From Bacteroidota bacterium (GTDB taxonomy: Bacteria; Bacteroidota; Bacteroidia; Sphingobacteriales; Sphingobacteriaceae), in assembly GCA_013288485.1 (NCBI GenBank), contig JABDBW010000005.1, positions 1-53,451 of the forward strand: DNA of 53,451 nucleotides, read 5' to 3'. Shown one piece after another: positions 1 to 8,363 of this stretch; within the stretch, counting starts at the first letter, position 1; each line of letters starts with the position of its first letter. The notes beneath the pieces are model-generated. The model did no database searches, was not told the origin of the DNA, and saw nothing but the letters and a program-made list of their open reading frames with translations. Made by a program: the position numbers and the translations under genes.

Positions 1-1
1 T

Positions 2-919
2 TCGGGACCTGCCGGGTATACAGCGGCCATATACGCTTCGCGCGCTGATCTGAAACCCGTTATGTATACCGGGATGCTTGCCGGCGGCCAGCTTACCCAA
101 ACTACCGACGTAGAGAACTACCCTGGTTACCCTAATGGTATTATGGGCCCCGAAATGATGGAAGATTTCCGCAAACAGGCCGAGCGCCTTGGTACTGACA
201 TTCGTTTTGGCTATGTAAGCTCGGTTGATTTTTCAAGCCTGCCGCATAAAGTGGTTGTTGACGAAAGTAAAACCATCCTGGCCGATACCGTTATTATATC
301 AACTGGCGCGTCGGCCAAATGGCTAGGTCTGGAGTCTGAACAAAAATATAGCGGGTTCGGTGTTTCGGCCTGCGCGGTTTGTGATGGTTTCTTTTTTAAG
401 GGGCAGGATGTAGCCATAGTAGGGGCAGGCGATACCGCCGCCGAAGAAGCGACCTATTTGGCAAAACTTTGCAAGAAAGTGTATATGATCGTTCGCCGCC
501 ATGAGTTTCGCGCCTCAAAAGCCATGATGCACCGTGTGCTCAATACCCATAACATTGAAGTTTTATACAATACCCAAACCAAAGAGATATTAGGCGACGG
601 GCAAAGCGTGAACGGCGTAAAGGTGTTCAGCAATAAAACCAACCAGGAAAGAATATTGGATGTGACCGGCTTTTTCGTGGCTATAGGCCATTCGCCCAAT
701 ACAGAGATATTTAAAGATTGGCTGGATATGGACGAAACCGGTTATATTATTACCAAATCAGGTTCAACCCAAACCAATATTGAGGGCGTTTTTTGCTGTG
801 GCGACGCGCAAGACCATATTTACCGCCAGGCTGTAACCGCCGCGGGTACAGGCTGCATGGCCGCCATTGACGCGGAACGTTATTTAGCCGCGAAGGAACA
901 TGTGGTTGCTTTGCAATAA
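2..919 (+). CDS. trxB: Thioredoxin-disulfide reductase, 5' end outside window
   Basis: The frame is open from the first bases, so only about the first ten residues are missing compared with the usual ~315-residue enzyme. The visible start reads SGPAGYTAAIYASRA, the FAD-binding Rossmann region. The redox-active CxxC is present as CAVC (bases 371-382), followed by an NADPH-binding GAGDTAAEEA segment and a C-terminal CCGDAQD FAD motif. The family moves electrons from NADPH through FAD to thioredoxin in the cytoplasm. The in-frame ATG at base 62 lies inside the FAD domain and is not the true start. A strong terminator follows immediately, so this ends its transcript. Identification is secure; a close low-Mr ferredoxin-NADP reductase is excluded by the CxxC. 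Confidence 0.95.
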   Translation, partial: SGPAGYTAAIYASRADLKPVMYTGMLAGGQLTQTTDVENYPGYPNGIMGPEMMEDFRKQAERLGTDIRFGYVSSVDFSSLPHKVVVDESKTILADTVIISTGASAKWLGLESEQKYSGFGVSACAVCDGFFFKGQDVAIVGAGDTAAEEATYLAKLCKKVYMIVRRHEFRASKAMMHRVLNTHNIEVLYNTQTKEILGDGQSVNGVKVFSNKTNQERILDVTGFFVAIGHSPNTEIFKDWLDMDETGYIITKSGSTQTNIEGVFCCGDAQDHIYRQAVTAAGTGCMAAIDAERYLAAKEHVVALQ

Positions 920-940
920 AACGGTATTCGCTCTAATAAT

Positions 941-967
941 AACCGCCCGAAAGGCGGTTTTTTATTT
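941..967 (+). terminator. Rho-independent terminator after trxB
   Basis: AACCGCC-cgaa-AGGCGGTT forms a 7-8 bp GC-rich stem with a tetraloop, followed by a T-rich tract, 21 bases after the trxB stop codon. Confidence 0.85.
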
Positions 968-1000
968 TACCGCATTTTTTTTACTTTGCAAATGCGGTAA
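967..1000 (+). promoter_or_regulatory. 11-bp inverted repeat around a possible promoter box upstream of GH20
   Basis: TTACCGCATTT (967-977) and AAATGCGGTAA (990-1000) are perfect reverse complements around a 12-base spacer. The spacer contains TACTTTG, one base short of the Bacteroidota -7 consensus TAnnTTTG. Position 56-90 bases before the hexosaminidase start fits an operator overlapping a promoter. It could instead be a second transcriptional hairpin behind trxB. The regulatory role is inference. Confidence 0.4.
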
Positions 1001-1055
1001 TAGTTTTTCAATCTGTTAACTTCACCAATCTTTATTAACCGGTTAATCAATAATT

Positions 1056-3356
1056 ATGCATAAAAAGATATTATTGCTTTTTATCTTCCTTTATCTCTCC
1101 AAAATTGTAAACGCACAGGTCACCGACCCCAACATGGGTATAATACCCGCGCCGGTATCAGTAAAAAAAATGTCCGGCGAGTTTACGCTTAGCCAGGAAA
1201 CCGTATTACTTGCCGATAGCTTAAGTGCCAGGCCCGTAATTTTTTTGGCTGACTATCTGCAAAATAAAGCTATGCTGCATATCATACCAAGAGCCAATGA
1301 AGGCCAGGTAAACAATAGTGTGATACTAACCAGTGCCGGTACGGATGGTTTGCCGCCCGATGGATATCGTTTAACCGTCACTCCAAACAATATTACTATT
1401 GCCGCTAACGGCGCCGGGCTTTTTTACGGCATACAAACGCTTATACAATTAGTACCTTTAACGCATGGCGCCGTAGTTAAGCTGCCTTGTGTACAAATTG
1501 AAGATTACCCGCGTTTTAGCTATCGTGGATTTATGCTGGATGTATCGCGCCACTTTTTTTCGGTGGAGTTAGTTAAGAAATATCTCGACCTGATGGCAGC
1601 CTATAAGCTCAATAATTTTCACTGGCATTTAACTGACGACCAGGGCTGGCGCATAGAAATAAAAAAATACCCGAAACTAACCGAAATTGGCAGCAGGCGG
1701 CCTGAAACGCTGATAGGCAATTACCATGACCGCACACCGCAGCAATTTGACAACACCCCTTATGGCGGCTTTTATACACAGGACGAGATACGCGACGTAG
1801 TAAAATGTGCTGCTGCAAAATACATCAACATCGTACCTCAAATTGAAATGCCGGGCCACTCGGATGCCGCGCTGGCCGCTTACCCCGAATTTGGCTGTAA
1901 CCCGCCCGATACCTATAAAGTATCAGGCACCTGGAGCGAACGGCATGATGTTTTTTGCCCTACTGAGCAAACTTTTACTTTTTTACAGGATATTTTAACC
2001 GAGGTGATGGATCTTTTTCCGGGCAAGTATATTCATATTGGTGGCGATGAAGTAGCCAAGGATGACTGGATGCACAATGATTTTTGCCAGAAACTTATCA
2101 AACAATTAAAGTTAAAGGATGAGAAAGGCTTGCAAAGCTATTTCACTTCGCGCATGGAGCAATTTGTGAACTCAAAAGGACGCAGTGTTATTGGCTGGGA
2201 CGAGATACTGGAAGGCGGGTTGGCGCCCAATGCTACGGTAATGAGCTGGCAGGGCGAAGCCGGCGGGATTGAGGCGGCCGGATTAAAGCATGATGTTATT
2301 ATGTCGCCAAGCAGCCAGGGGCTTTATTTTGATCACGCGCAGGGAAAATTGAGTGCCGAACCTTTAGGCATCGGTGGTTATTCATCTTTGCAAAAAAGCT
2401 ATGCTTATAATCCTGTTCCGGCTGTTTTAACACCCGATCAGCAAAAATATGTAATTGGCGTGCAGGCTAATTTATGGACAGAATACATCCCCACAGCCAA
2501 TAAACTGGAATATATGCTCCTGCCCAGGATGCTCTCTTTAGCTGAAATAGCATGGACGCAACTGGCCAATAAAAACTATACAGATTTTACCCAGGTACGT
2601 TTGCCGGCACATTTGGCCTGGCTGGATAAAACCAATTTTGATTACCGTGTTCCTCCCGCTATTGGCGGACACGATACCATCATATTTGGCAACCAGTTAA
2701 GGGTTGATCTGAAACCATCGGTAAAAGGCGCGAAGGTTTATTATACGATTGATGGTTATACCCCGCGCGAAACGGATTTTGAATTTACCGTGCCGGTTAC
2801 CTACAACGTTCCGCCCGACCAGTACCGCGAACTTCAAACTATTGTGATAACGCCAACAGGCAAACGAAGCGTAGTAACAAAAACCGATGTTTACAATAAA
2901 GCAATGTTACCACCGGTTAATTACGCGGGTACAGCTACCGGGCTGCGTTACCAGCTTTTCCCGGGTGAGTTTAACAGTACCGCTGATTTTAAATTAGCCG
3001 CGGAACCCGCTGATACATCGATAACCAAAAGCTTTAACGTCAATACGTTTAAAAGGACTATGCCGGCATTTGGCATAATATATACCGGTTTTATACGTAT
3101 TGATGCTGATGGCGTTTACGGGTTTTCAACATTGTCTGACGACGGATCGCTATTGCTGATAGACGATCAGCCGGTTGTTGATAATGATGGCAAACACCCG
3201 GTATATGAAAAAGGCGGTTCGGTTGCTTTACAAAAGGGGTATCACCGTTTTACTTTAAAATACTTTAATATTGGCATTACCGGAAGTCTGCGTGTTTTTA
3301 TGACCCTGCCCGATAAACCAACCGGCGAGTTATCGCCCGACAGCCTTTATAATTAA
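1056..3356 (+). CDS. Secreted GH20 beta-N-acetylhexosaminidase with C-terminal PA14 domain
   Basis: The first 20 residues (MHKKILLLFIFLYLSKIVNA) are a signal peptide. Residues ~25-145 look like the GH20b N-terminal domain. The catalytic barrel begins at about residue 150 (YPRFSYRGFMLDVSRHF) and contains HWHLTDDQGWR and the catalytic pair D331-E332 in HIGGDE, plus WDEILEGG and SWQGEAGG. A chitobiase-type C-terminal beta domain follows (~545-620), then a PA14 carbohydrate-binding domain (~629-760) with the typical LSDDGSLLLIDD segment. The family removes terminal GlcNAc/GalNAc from chitin oligosaccharides and glycoconjugates, retaining the anomeric configuration through substrate-assisted catalysis. 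The protein is exported, probably to the periplasm or outer surface. A lipoprotein gene follows 10 bases downstream. Function is secure; the natural substrate is not known. Confidence 0.93.
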   Translation: MHKKILLLFIFLYLSKIVNAQVTDPNMGIIPAPVSVKKMSGEFTLSQETVLLADSLSARPVIFLADYLQNKAMLHIIPRANEGQVNNSVILTSAGTDGLPPDGYRLTVTPNNITIAANGAGLFYGIQTLIQLVPLTHGAVVKLPCVQIEDYPRFSYRGFMLDVSRHFFSVELVKKYLDLMAAYKLNNFHWHLTDDQGWRIEIKKYPKLTEIGSRRPETLIGNYHDRTPQQFDNTPYGGFYTQDEIRDVVKCAAAKYINIVPQIEMPGHSDAALAAYPEFGCNPPDTYKVSGTWSERHDVFCPTEQTFTFLQDILTEVMDLFPGKYIHIGGDEVAKDDWMHNDFCQKLIKQLKLKDEKGLQSYFTSRMEQFVNSKGRSVIGWDEILEGGLAPNATVMSWQGEAGGIEAAGLKHDVIMSPSSQGLYFDHAQGKLSAEPLGIGGYSSLQKSYAYNPVPAVLTPDQQKYVIGVQANLWTEYIPTANKLEYMLLPRMLSLAEIAWTQLANKNYTDFTQVRLPAHLAWLDKTNFDYRVPPAIGGHDTIIFGNQLRVDLKPSVKGAKVYYTIDGYTPRETDFEFTVPVTYNVPPDQYRELQTIVITPTGKRSVVTKTDVYNKAMLPPVNYAGTATGLRYQLFPGEFNSTADFKLAAEPADTSITKSFNVNTFKRTMPAFGIIYTGFIRIDADGVYGFSTLSDDGSLLLIDDQPVVDNDGKHPVYEKGGSVALQKGYHRFTLKYFNIGITGSLRVFMTLPDKPTGELSPDSLYN

Positions 3357-3366
3357 ATTTACGGTT

Positions 3367-4125
3367 ATGAAACAAAGGTTCTATTATTTTATGCTGATCG
3401 GCTGCACTATCATAGCCGGTTGTACACCCGGGCAAAAAAAGGCCGACACCACCGCCCAACCCAAAGCTCCGGTTATCATGGACCCGTTCAGGTATCATAA
3501 GCTGATGGAAGTTTCGCCGGGCCAGTATTATGATGTTTTAAGCCGGGGCAGGGGGGCAACTGATACAGGGTCGTTTATGATACTGCATTCTGATTCATCG
3601 GGCAGGAAATACACTACCACTACGGGCGACCTTAACGGCAAAATAGTTGACGTGTACAATGCCGATATGGATGCAGACGGCAACCCAGAAATACTCATCC
3701 AGGCCAAAGGAAAGGATACCATTAATTATACTACCATATACGCCTTTGAGTTTAACGACAACAAGGCGCAAAAGCTTGATTTCCCCAGACTAAACAGTTC
3801 ACAGAGAAGGGGATACCGGGGCAATGATAACTTTTATATAGAGGAAGGAAAACTCATCAGGGAGTTCCCTATTTATACGGGTAGTGGGGCTGCGGCTAAA
3901 TCAACCGGACAAAAGCGCAAGCTCGAATACGGGTTAAGCAACAATAGCTTTACGGTAAAGCAGCTAAGCAAAGACTCCCTGTCGGCAGCTGATAAAGTCG
4001 TCGTTCAGCAACCTCAAAGCAAGCATGAGGAGAAGCACACCAAAGGCAAGAAAGCGGCGAAAAAGCATCATAAAGCGGTAGTGCATAAAAAGAAACGCAG
4101 AAGGCGGCATCGCAGCGAGGAGTAG
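3367..4125 (+). CDS. Putative lipoprotein with Lys/His/Arg-rich tail
   Basis: The N-terminus MKQRFYYFMLIGCTIIAGC ends in a good lipobox (IIAGC), so the mature protein should be lipid-anchored. Around residues 95-125 there is a VCBS/FG-GAP-like segment (ADMDADGNPEILIQAKGKD), common in beta-propeller-type lipoproteins. The last ~35 residues are very basic and His-rich (KKHHKAVVHKKKRRRRHR), unusual for an exported protein and possibly a nucleic acid, LPS or metal contact. It begins 10 bases after the hexosaminidase stop and probably shares its transcript. I do not recognise a named family; function unknown. Confidence 0.75.
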   Translation: MKQRFYYFMLIGCTIIAGCTPGQKKADTTAQPKAPVIMDPFRYHKLMEVSPGQYYDVLSRGRGATDTGSFMILHSDSSGRKYTTTTGDLNGKIVDVYNADMDADGNPEILIQAKGKDTINYTTIYAFEFNDNKAQKLDFPRLNSSQRRGYRGNDNFYIEEGKLIREFPIYTGSGAAAKSTGQKRKLEYGLSNNSFTVKQLSKDSLSAADKVVVQQPQSKHEEKHTKGKKAAKKHHKAVVHKKKRRRRHRSEE

Positions 4126-4142
4126 GCTTAACGGCGTGCTGT

Positions 4143-4248
4143 TTTGTTTCACATGTGCGTGAAACAAATGAAACACGTGAAACAACATTTTGAGCTAACC
4201 TATTGAAAATAAACAAACTACATAAATTGAGTGAAACAAGATGAAACA
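4143..4248. repeat. Iterated TGAAACA motif, one inverted copy
   Basis: TGAAACA occurs at 4160, 4169, 4178, 4232 and 4242, with an inverted TGTTTCA at 4145. The 4143-4152 and 4159-4168 arms (TTTGTTTCAC / GTGAAACAAA) form a perfect 10-bp inverted repeat around 6 bases. Spacing of 9-10 bases is close to one helical turn. The gap 4126-4376 lies between convergent genes and holds no gene that I can see. Confidence 0.6.
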
Positions 4249-4376
4249 GCGTGTAACGACGTATTTGTCAGCGTTTTTATACTTAATTTTTGGCTTTGTT
4301 GTTGATAATCAAATAATTGCAGATTAGCCAATTTTAAGTGGGTGGAACAGTTTCAATAACGCTATACAACTGATAC

Positions 4377-5093
4377 TTAAATCAATCTAATCATCTCTTT
4401 TGCATTTTGCACCCCCACCGCATCATAATCATTATTAAAATAAAACCAGCCTTGCTTTATTGCGGGGTTATGTTTTACTGCGTCAACCACATTCTGTAAA
4501 AACCCGATAGAGTAGGGCGACCTGTATAGATTGGGCACACCATGAAAACGGTAATAAACTGATGAGGTGTTTTGCACAACATCATCGGGCAGCGTTGGGT
4601 GGCTCATCCCGCAAAAAACAACCTGGTGTTCCGCTAATTTTTTATAAACATCGTCGCGCCACCAGCTTATATGCCTAAATTCAAGCACATTGATAAAAGA
4701 GGGGTTAAGGCTGTTGATAATGCGCTCCAGCTTTTCTTCATCATAATGAAAACTTGGCGGCACCTGGAACAATACCTGCCCTAACTTTTCTTTTAAGCCG
4801 CTATTAATGGTATCGTAAAAGCTGGTAACCAGATCGCCGGTATCATTAAACTTTTTATAGTGCGTAATGACCCGCGGGGCCTTTACAGAAAAGCGAAATT
4901 CGGGCGGACTTTTTTGATACCAGGTCTGCAAAAATGATAATTGCGGAAAACGGTAAAAGGTTACGTTAAGTTCAAGCGTATCAAAATGTTGGCAATAAAA
5001 ATCGAACCATTTTTTTTGCGGCAATCCTTCAGGATAAAATTTACCTTTCCAATCGTTATAATGAAACCCCGAACAACCAATGTACCATTGCAT
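4377..5093 (-). CDS. DUF72 (YecE-like) protein
   Basis: The N-terminus MQWYIGCSGFHYNDWKGKFYP and the following LPQKKWFDFYCQHFDTLELNVTFYRFP are characteristic of DUF72, a TIM-barrel family found across bacteria and archaea with no settled activity. FSVKAPRVITHYKKF and the C-terminal YFNNDYDAVGVQNA also match. Length (238 residues) is normal for the shorter members. Convergent with the lipoprotein gene to its left; the start codon is ATG. Family assignment is strong; function is unknown. Confidence 0.88.
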   Translation of the reverse strand: MQWYIGCSGFHYNDWKGKFYPEGLPQKKWFDFYCQHFDTLELNVTFYRFPQLSFLQTWYQKSPPEFRFSVKAPRVITHYKKFNDTGDLVTSFYDTINSGLKEKLGQVLFQVPPSFHYDEEKLERIINSLNPSFINVLEFRHISWWRDDVYKKLAEHQVVFCGMSHPTLPDDVVQNTSSVYYRFHGVPNLYRSPYSIGFLQNVVDAVKHNPAIKQGWFYFNNDYDAVGVQNAKEMIRLI

Positions 5094-5169
5094 AATTAAA
5101 TAACCACGCCACGGCTGGGTTGTTTTATTGTTAGCTTACATTGCTTTAAGTTAGAGCGGGATTGCAAAT

Positions 5170-5356
5170 TAGTAGTGTTCGAAAGATGCCGTACCAGCGC
5201 AATTTGTCATTCTGAACGTAGTGAAGAATCTTATATAATTGATAGGTTTGCGCTATGCTGGATCATGCATTCGTGCCGCGTGTAGAAGATTCTTCACTAC
5301 GTTCAGAATGACAAAAGGGCTAATTAATCGAACTTTTAATCTTTCGAACACTCGTA
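5170..5356. mobile_element. MITE-like palindromic element with 9-bp target duplication
   Basis: The direct repeat ATTGCAAAT at 5161-5169 and 5357-5365 brackets a 187-bp unit. Its ends are inverted repeats TAGTAGTGTTCGAAAG (5170-5185) and the complement of TACGAGTGTTCGAAAG (5341-5356), matching 14 of 16. Inside is a second, perfect 29-bp inverted pair at 5203-5231 and 5287-5315 (core TCTGAACGTAGTGAAGAAT). There is no coding capacity. This is what a non-autonomous insertion mobilised in trans would leave. It fills the gap between the DUF72 and DUF2568 genes. Confidence 0.65.
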
Positions 5357-5395
5357 ATTGCAAATCCGGACTAACGGGGGACTTTGAGCAGTATT

Positions 5396-5779
5396 TTATT
5401 TTACAAAACCCTTATATGGTTTATTGCGCAACATAACCCAGGTTCTGTCGTATGATACCAGGTAATGCGCGATGACAATAATCGCCATTGTTAAACCCAG
5501 TTTACCAAAACCAATATCGTACAATGCCCATACAGCTATACCAAACAGGGCCAATTCCAGCAATAACCTTATTATACCGGGGATCTCAACCGGCGCCGGG
5601 TTAGGGTCGTTTTGTATCCTGAAAACACCCCATAGTATCGCTGCTAATACAGGAAAAGCAACAGCCAAAAGATATTTTATCCAGGTATCGCTTAAGTGCC
5701 AGCCCCAACAGGCCAGCGCAATTAACATCGCTATTTCTAATGCAAATCGAATGGCCAGGTTTACAGGGTTTGTATTCAT
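5396..5779 (-). CDS. YrdB/DUF2568-like four-helix membrane protein
   Basis: A 127-residue protein with about four hydrophobic helices (residues ~10-28, 34-52, 65-88 and 91-108). The pattern NLAIRFALEIAMLIALACWGW ... PVLAAILWGVF ... LLLELALFGIAVWALYDIG fits the DUF2568 (YrdB) family of small bacterial inner-membrane proteins. No catalytic motif is visible. It stands alone on the minus strand between two repeat-filled gaps. Function unknown; family assignment is from motif recognition only. Confidence 0.75.
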   Translation of the reverse strand: MNTNPVNLAIRFALEIAMLIALACWGWHLSDTWIKYLLAVAFPVLAAILWGVFRIQNDPNPAPVEIPGIIRLLLELALFGIAVWALYDIGFGKLGLTMAIIVIAHYLVSYDRTWVMLRNKPYKGFVK

Positions 5780-5902
5780 TGCAGCAACGTGTGTTTAATT
5801 ACTGCTAAATTAAATATTACTTATATAAACCATCTAATTATTGAGGTAATTTTACCATCACCGCCCGATTTCGCGGAGAGGATACTGCATCCTTGCTTTT
5901 CT

Positions 5903-6078
5903 CCCGCGCGTCATCGCGATCCGCCTAAAGGTGGAGTAGTGATCTCTGCGCGCCAGGTCGCCCGTTTATCTATCGTGTAGAGATCGCCACACTCGTACCT
6001 CGTTCGCGATGACGCGCGGGGGTAGCAGGGCGCCCCCTCACTACGCGTCATCGCGAGCGGTAGCGTGGCGATCTCTGC
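5903..6078. repeat. REP-like palindrome plus a half copy (CGTCATCGCGA family)
   Basis: A palindrome runs from 5903 to 6020: perfect 17-bp arms at 5903-5919 and 6004-6020 and inner arms GATCTCT (5941-5947) and AGAGATC (5979-5985). A half copy follows at 6046-6078. That half copy matches 15926-15958, in front of dxr, at 30 of 33 bases. The family is therefore dispersed. The gap 5780-6310 contains no convincing gene; the short open frames there run through the repeats. Confidence 0.75.
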
Positions 6079-6310
6079 ACATGCTAAGACGGATTTATCC
6101 TTATGATATCATCCTTTTGCCTATTCTCCAAAGAAACTTAATCGTTTTCAAACATACGAGTAACCAAAAACCCCAAGTCAGGACGATCGCTGCCACTTCA
6201 CAGGGCCATACTCCCGGCCGCGCGCTTTACGCTTTTTTTTGTGCTATAATTAAAGCATGGCCATTTGAAGTTACAAATTTCGGGCAGCGAGGAACAGAAA
6301 TCTAATAGAT

Positions 6311-8236
6311 TTAGTCTACAGAAAAATAGTAATTCTTGCCGTCTTTATTTTCAATGTTAATGTATCCTTTTTTTGCAAGGACCCTTGTTCCCCAAATCGA
6401 AACTTTTTGCCATGTGCAACCAACGGCATCTGCAATTTCTCTGGCTGTCATCGCTTCTTGTGGTGTAAGTTGAGAGATCAACCCTAAAATTTTAATTTCC
6501 ACCTCTGCATAATTGCCTTCCGTTTTAGGAGACTCAAGGTGAATAATTTCTTCTAATAAATGATCATCATCAAAACATCGTTTAACCCGAAATTGGACCA
6601 CATCTTGTTCTTCATATATTTTTTTACATTCAGGGCATTTATAGCTTTTAGATCTGTCCTTTGTAAAATATGCATCAAATTGCGCTACTACGGAGTCGTA
6701 TACAAATCTTATAGGTGAATAATCATCCTTTTTATCGGCATATTTTATATTGTATTCATTGCATATGTCAAAATCAATGCTGTATAGATTATAATTGCCC
6801 CCATGCTTAGACGATACATTTTCAGATAAAAAGTGAATTAAAAAATTTTCACATAAAACATTTAAATAATCTTTTCTCGCAGGATCGATCATAAGATGAC
6901 TTGCCGCCCTATCTGAGAATTTATTTTTTTCAGATATTGCTTTGTCCAAAATGGCATTCCATAAATCCATATAAAAGCCGGGTATAAGCTTTCTTTTTAT
7001 TCCTCCTTGAAATTGTTTTTGATACGTTTTTCGTGCAGAACTAATACCATAATTGACCTCGGCGAGTCCCAACTTCAAATCGGCAGATTGACTAGCCTGG
7101 ACTTGAACAAATGCGTTTTGGAGTATAATCCCAATTGTCCGTGATACACCAATTGTTTCTCTAGTGATTCTATAAAATATTTGATCCTTTGAAGCTTTAA
7201 ATACATCAGAAAAGCCGAATTCAGGGCAAAATATTTCAATTCTTTTCAGGATTAACTTTTCCACAAATTCCTGCATTTTGGTCATCGCCGCTACTGCGCC
7301 ACCATACCGTTCTACATATTCATGAAAATCTAAAGGAATAGAAAATATATCTCGCCCAACTATTATTTTGTCACCAAAATCGTACCGATCAGTGATTACT
7401 CCAACCTTGAAGAACATTCCAATACGCGACCCTAAAAATGTTTTAAGTAGGCCAGAGAATTTTTGTTGTGAATTTTGATTTAGATCTGAATATTCATCAA
7501 TAAAAACAAAAATGTTGTCAATTTTAGCTTTCTTTTTAATTGTATTAATTTTATTTAAAAAATCTTGAACGTTAATTCCTCTAAGTTGGCTTATAGTTGT
7601 TGTGGTTTCTCTTTCGCTGCCTTCGTTAACTTTAGATCCTATTTCGATGTCTTTTAATGAGAGTTTGCCACTTATTTCGGAACTTTCTGTACTTTTTTTT
7701 CTTTGTGTAATGTTAATCTGTCTCTGGTTAATTAGAGTCAACCCTTCAATGAGAACTTTTTCAATGAAATCAAGATCATCTAACGCAGGATTTTCTTTTT
7801 TGAAAACCAATAAAAAGTTCTCGTCAAACATTAATTCTAATTGTTTCTTTAACGACTCAATTATTTGTCTGATGAAATGAATCGCAACTTGATTTTGGTC
7901 ATCCTCTGAATCAAATAAGTCGTTGCAAGTACTTAAATCAATATAAATTGGCAGTATTTTTAATTCGCCGAATAGTGACTTCTTACCTTTTAATTTCGGT
8001 GAAATAGTTTTTAGACATTCGTAATACCCACGTAGTAAATTTGTCGTTTTCCCTGTGCCTCTTCGTCCAGAAATAAAATTATCCTGTTTTTGCAATAACC
8101 CATGCAATATCCCAAAATAGTCAATAAAATACCTTTCCAATTTGTCTAGCTCACTAATTTGATCTAACGTAATATAATCGGCTCTTAAAATGGAATCAAA
8201 TGCATCCCTTAACTTTTGGATCTGTTTATTGGTCAT
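6311..8236 (-). CDS. ORC/CDC6-like AAA ATPase with zinc-finger and winged-helix C-terminus
   Basis: A 641-residue P-loop protein. Walker A is GRRGTGKTT (57-65), Walker B is VFIDEYSD (244-251, D247-E248), and a sensor-1-like GVITDRYDFGD lies at 279-289. The segment between the Walker motifs contains a long Ser/Thr/Glu-rich stretch (~175-215). Near the C-terminus CPEC (534-537) with C554 and H559 could bind zinc, and residues ~580-640 look like a winged helix (MTAREIADAVGCTWQKVSIWGTRVL). This plan resembles ORC/CDC6-type ATPases scattered in bacterial accessory regions; a role in DNA binding or defence is inference. Hand counts give 8-17 G/C per 60 bases over most of it, against about 27 in the next gene, suggesting transfer. 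It is a lone gene flanked by palindromic repeats. Confidence 0.7.
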   Translation of the reverse strand: MTNKQIQKLRDAFDSILRADYITLDQISELDKLERYFIDYFGILHGLLQKQDNFISGRRGTGKTTNLLRGYYECLKTISPKLKGKKSLFGELKILPIYIDLSTCNDLFDSEDDQNQVAIHFIRQIIESLKKQLELMFDENFLLVFKKENPALDDLDFIEKVLIEGLTLINQRQINITQRKKSTESSEISGKLSLKDIEIGSKVNEGSERETTTTISQLRGINVQDFLNKINTIKKKAKIDNIFVFIDEYSDLNQNSQQKFSGLLKTFLGSRIGMFFKVGVITDRYDFGDKIIVGRDIFSIPLDFHEYVERYGGAVAAMTKMQEFVEKLILKRIEIFCPEFGFSDVFKASKDQIFYRITRETIGVSRTIGIILQNAFVQVQASQSADLKLGLAEVNYGISSARKTYQKQFQGGIKRKLIPGFYMDLWNAILDKAISEKNKFSDRAASHLMIDPARKDYLNVLCENFLIHFLSENVSSKHGGNYNLYSIDFDICNEYNIKYADKKDDYSPIRFVYDSVVAQFDAYFTKDRSKSYKCPECKKIYEEQDVVQFRVKRCFDDDHLLEEIIHLESPKTEGNYAEVEIKILGLISQLTPQEAMTAREIADAVGCTWQKVSIWGTRVLAKKGYINIENKDGKNYYFSVD

Positions 8237-8363
8237 AATGATAAATTTAAATTCTTTTTTTGTAAATATAATCTTTACTGAACTAAAAACTCCAATACTA
8301 ATCCGAGTCCTCGCACTGGGCTACCGCGAACGTTTTGCTTGTGGTAATTGGATTTTGCTTTAA

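Noticed and set aside
5789..6305. Small plus-strand frames in the gap before the AAA ATPase gene.
   Set aside because: They run through REP-like palindromes and have no conserved-looking protein sequence.
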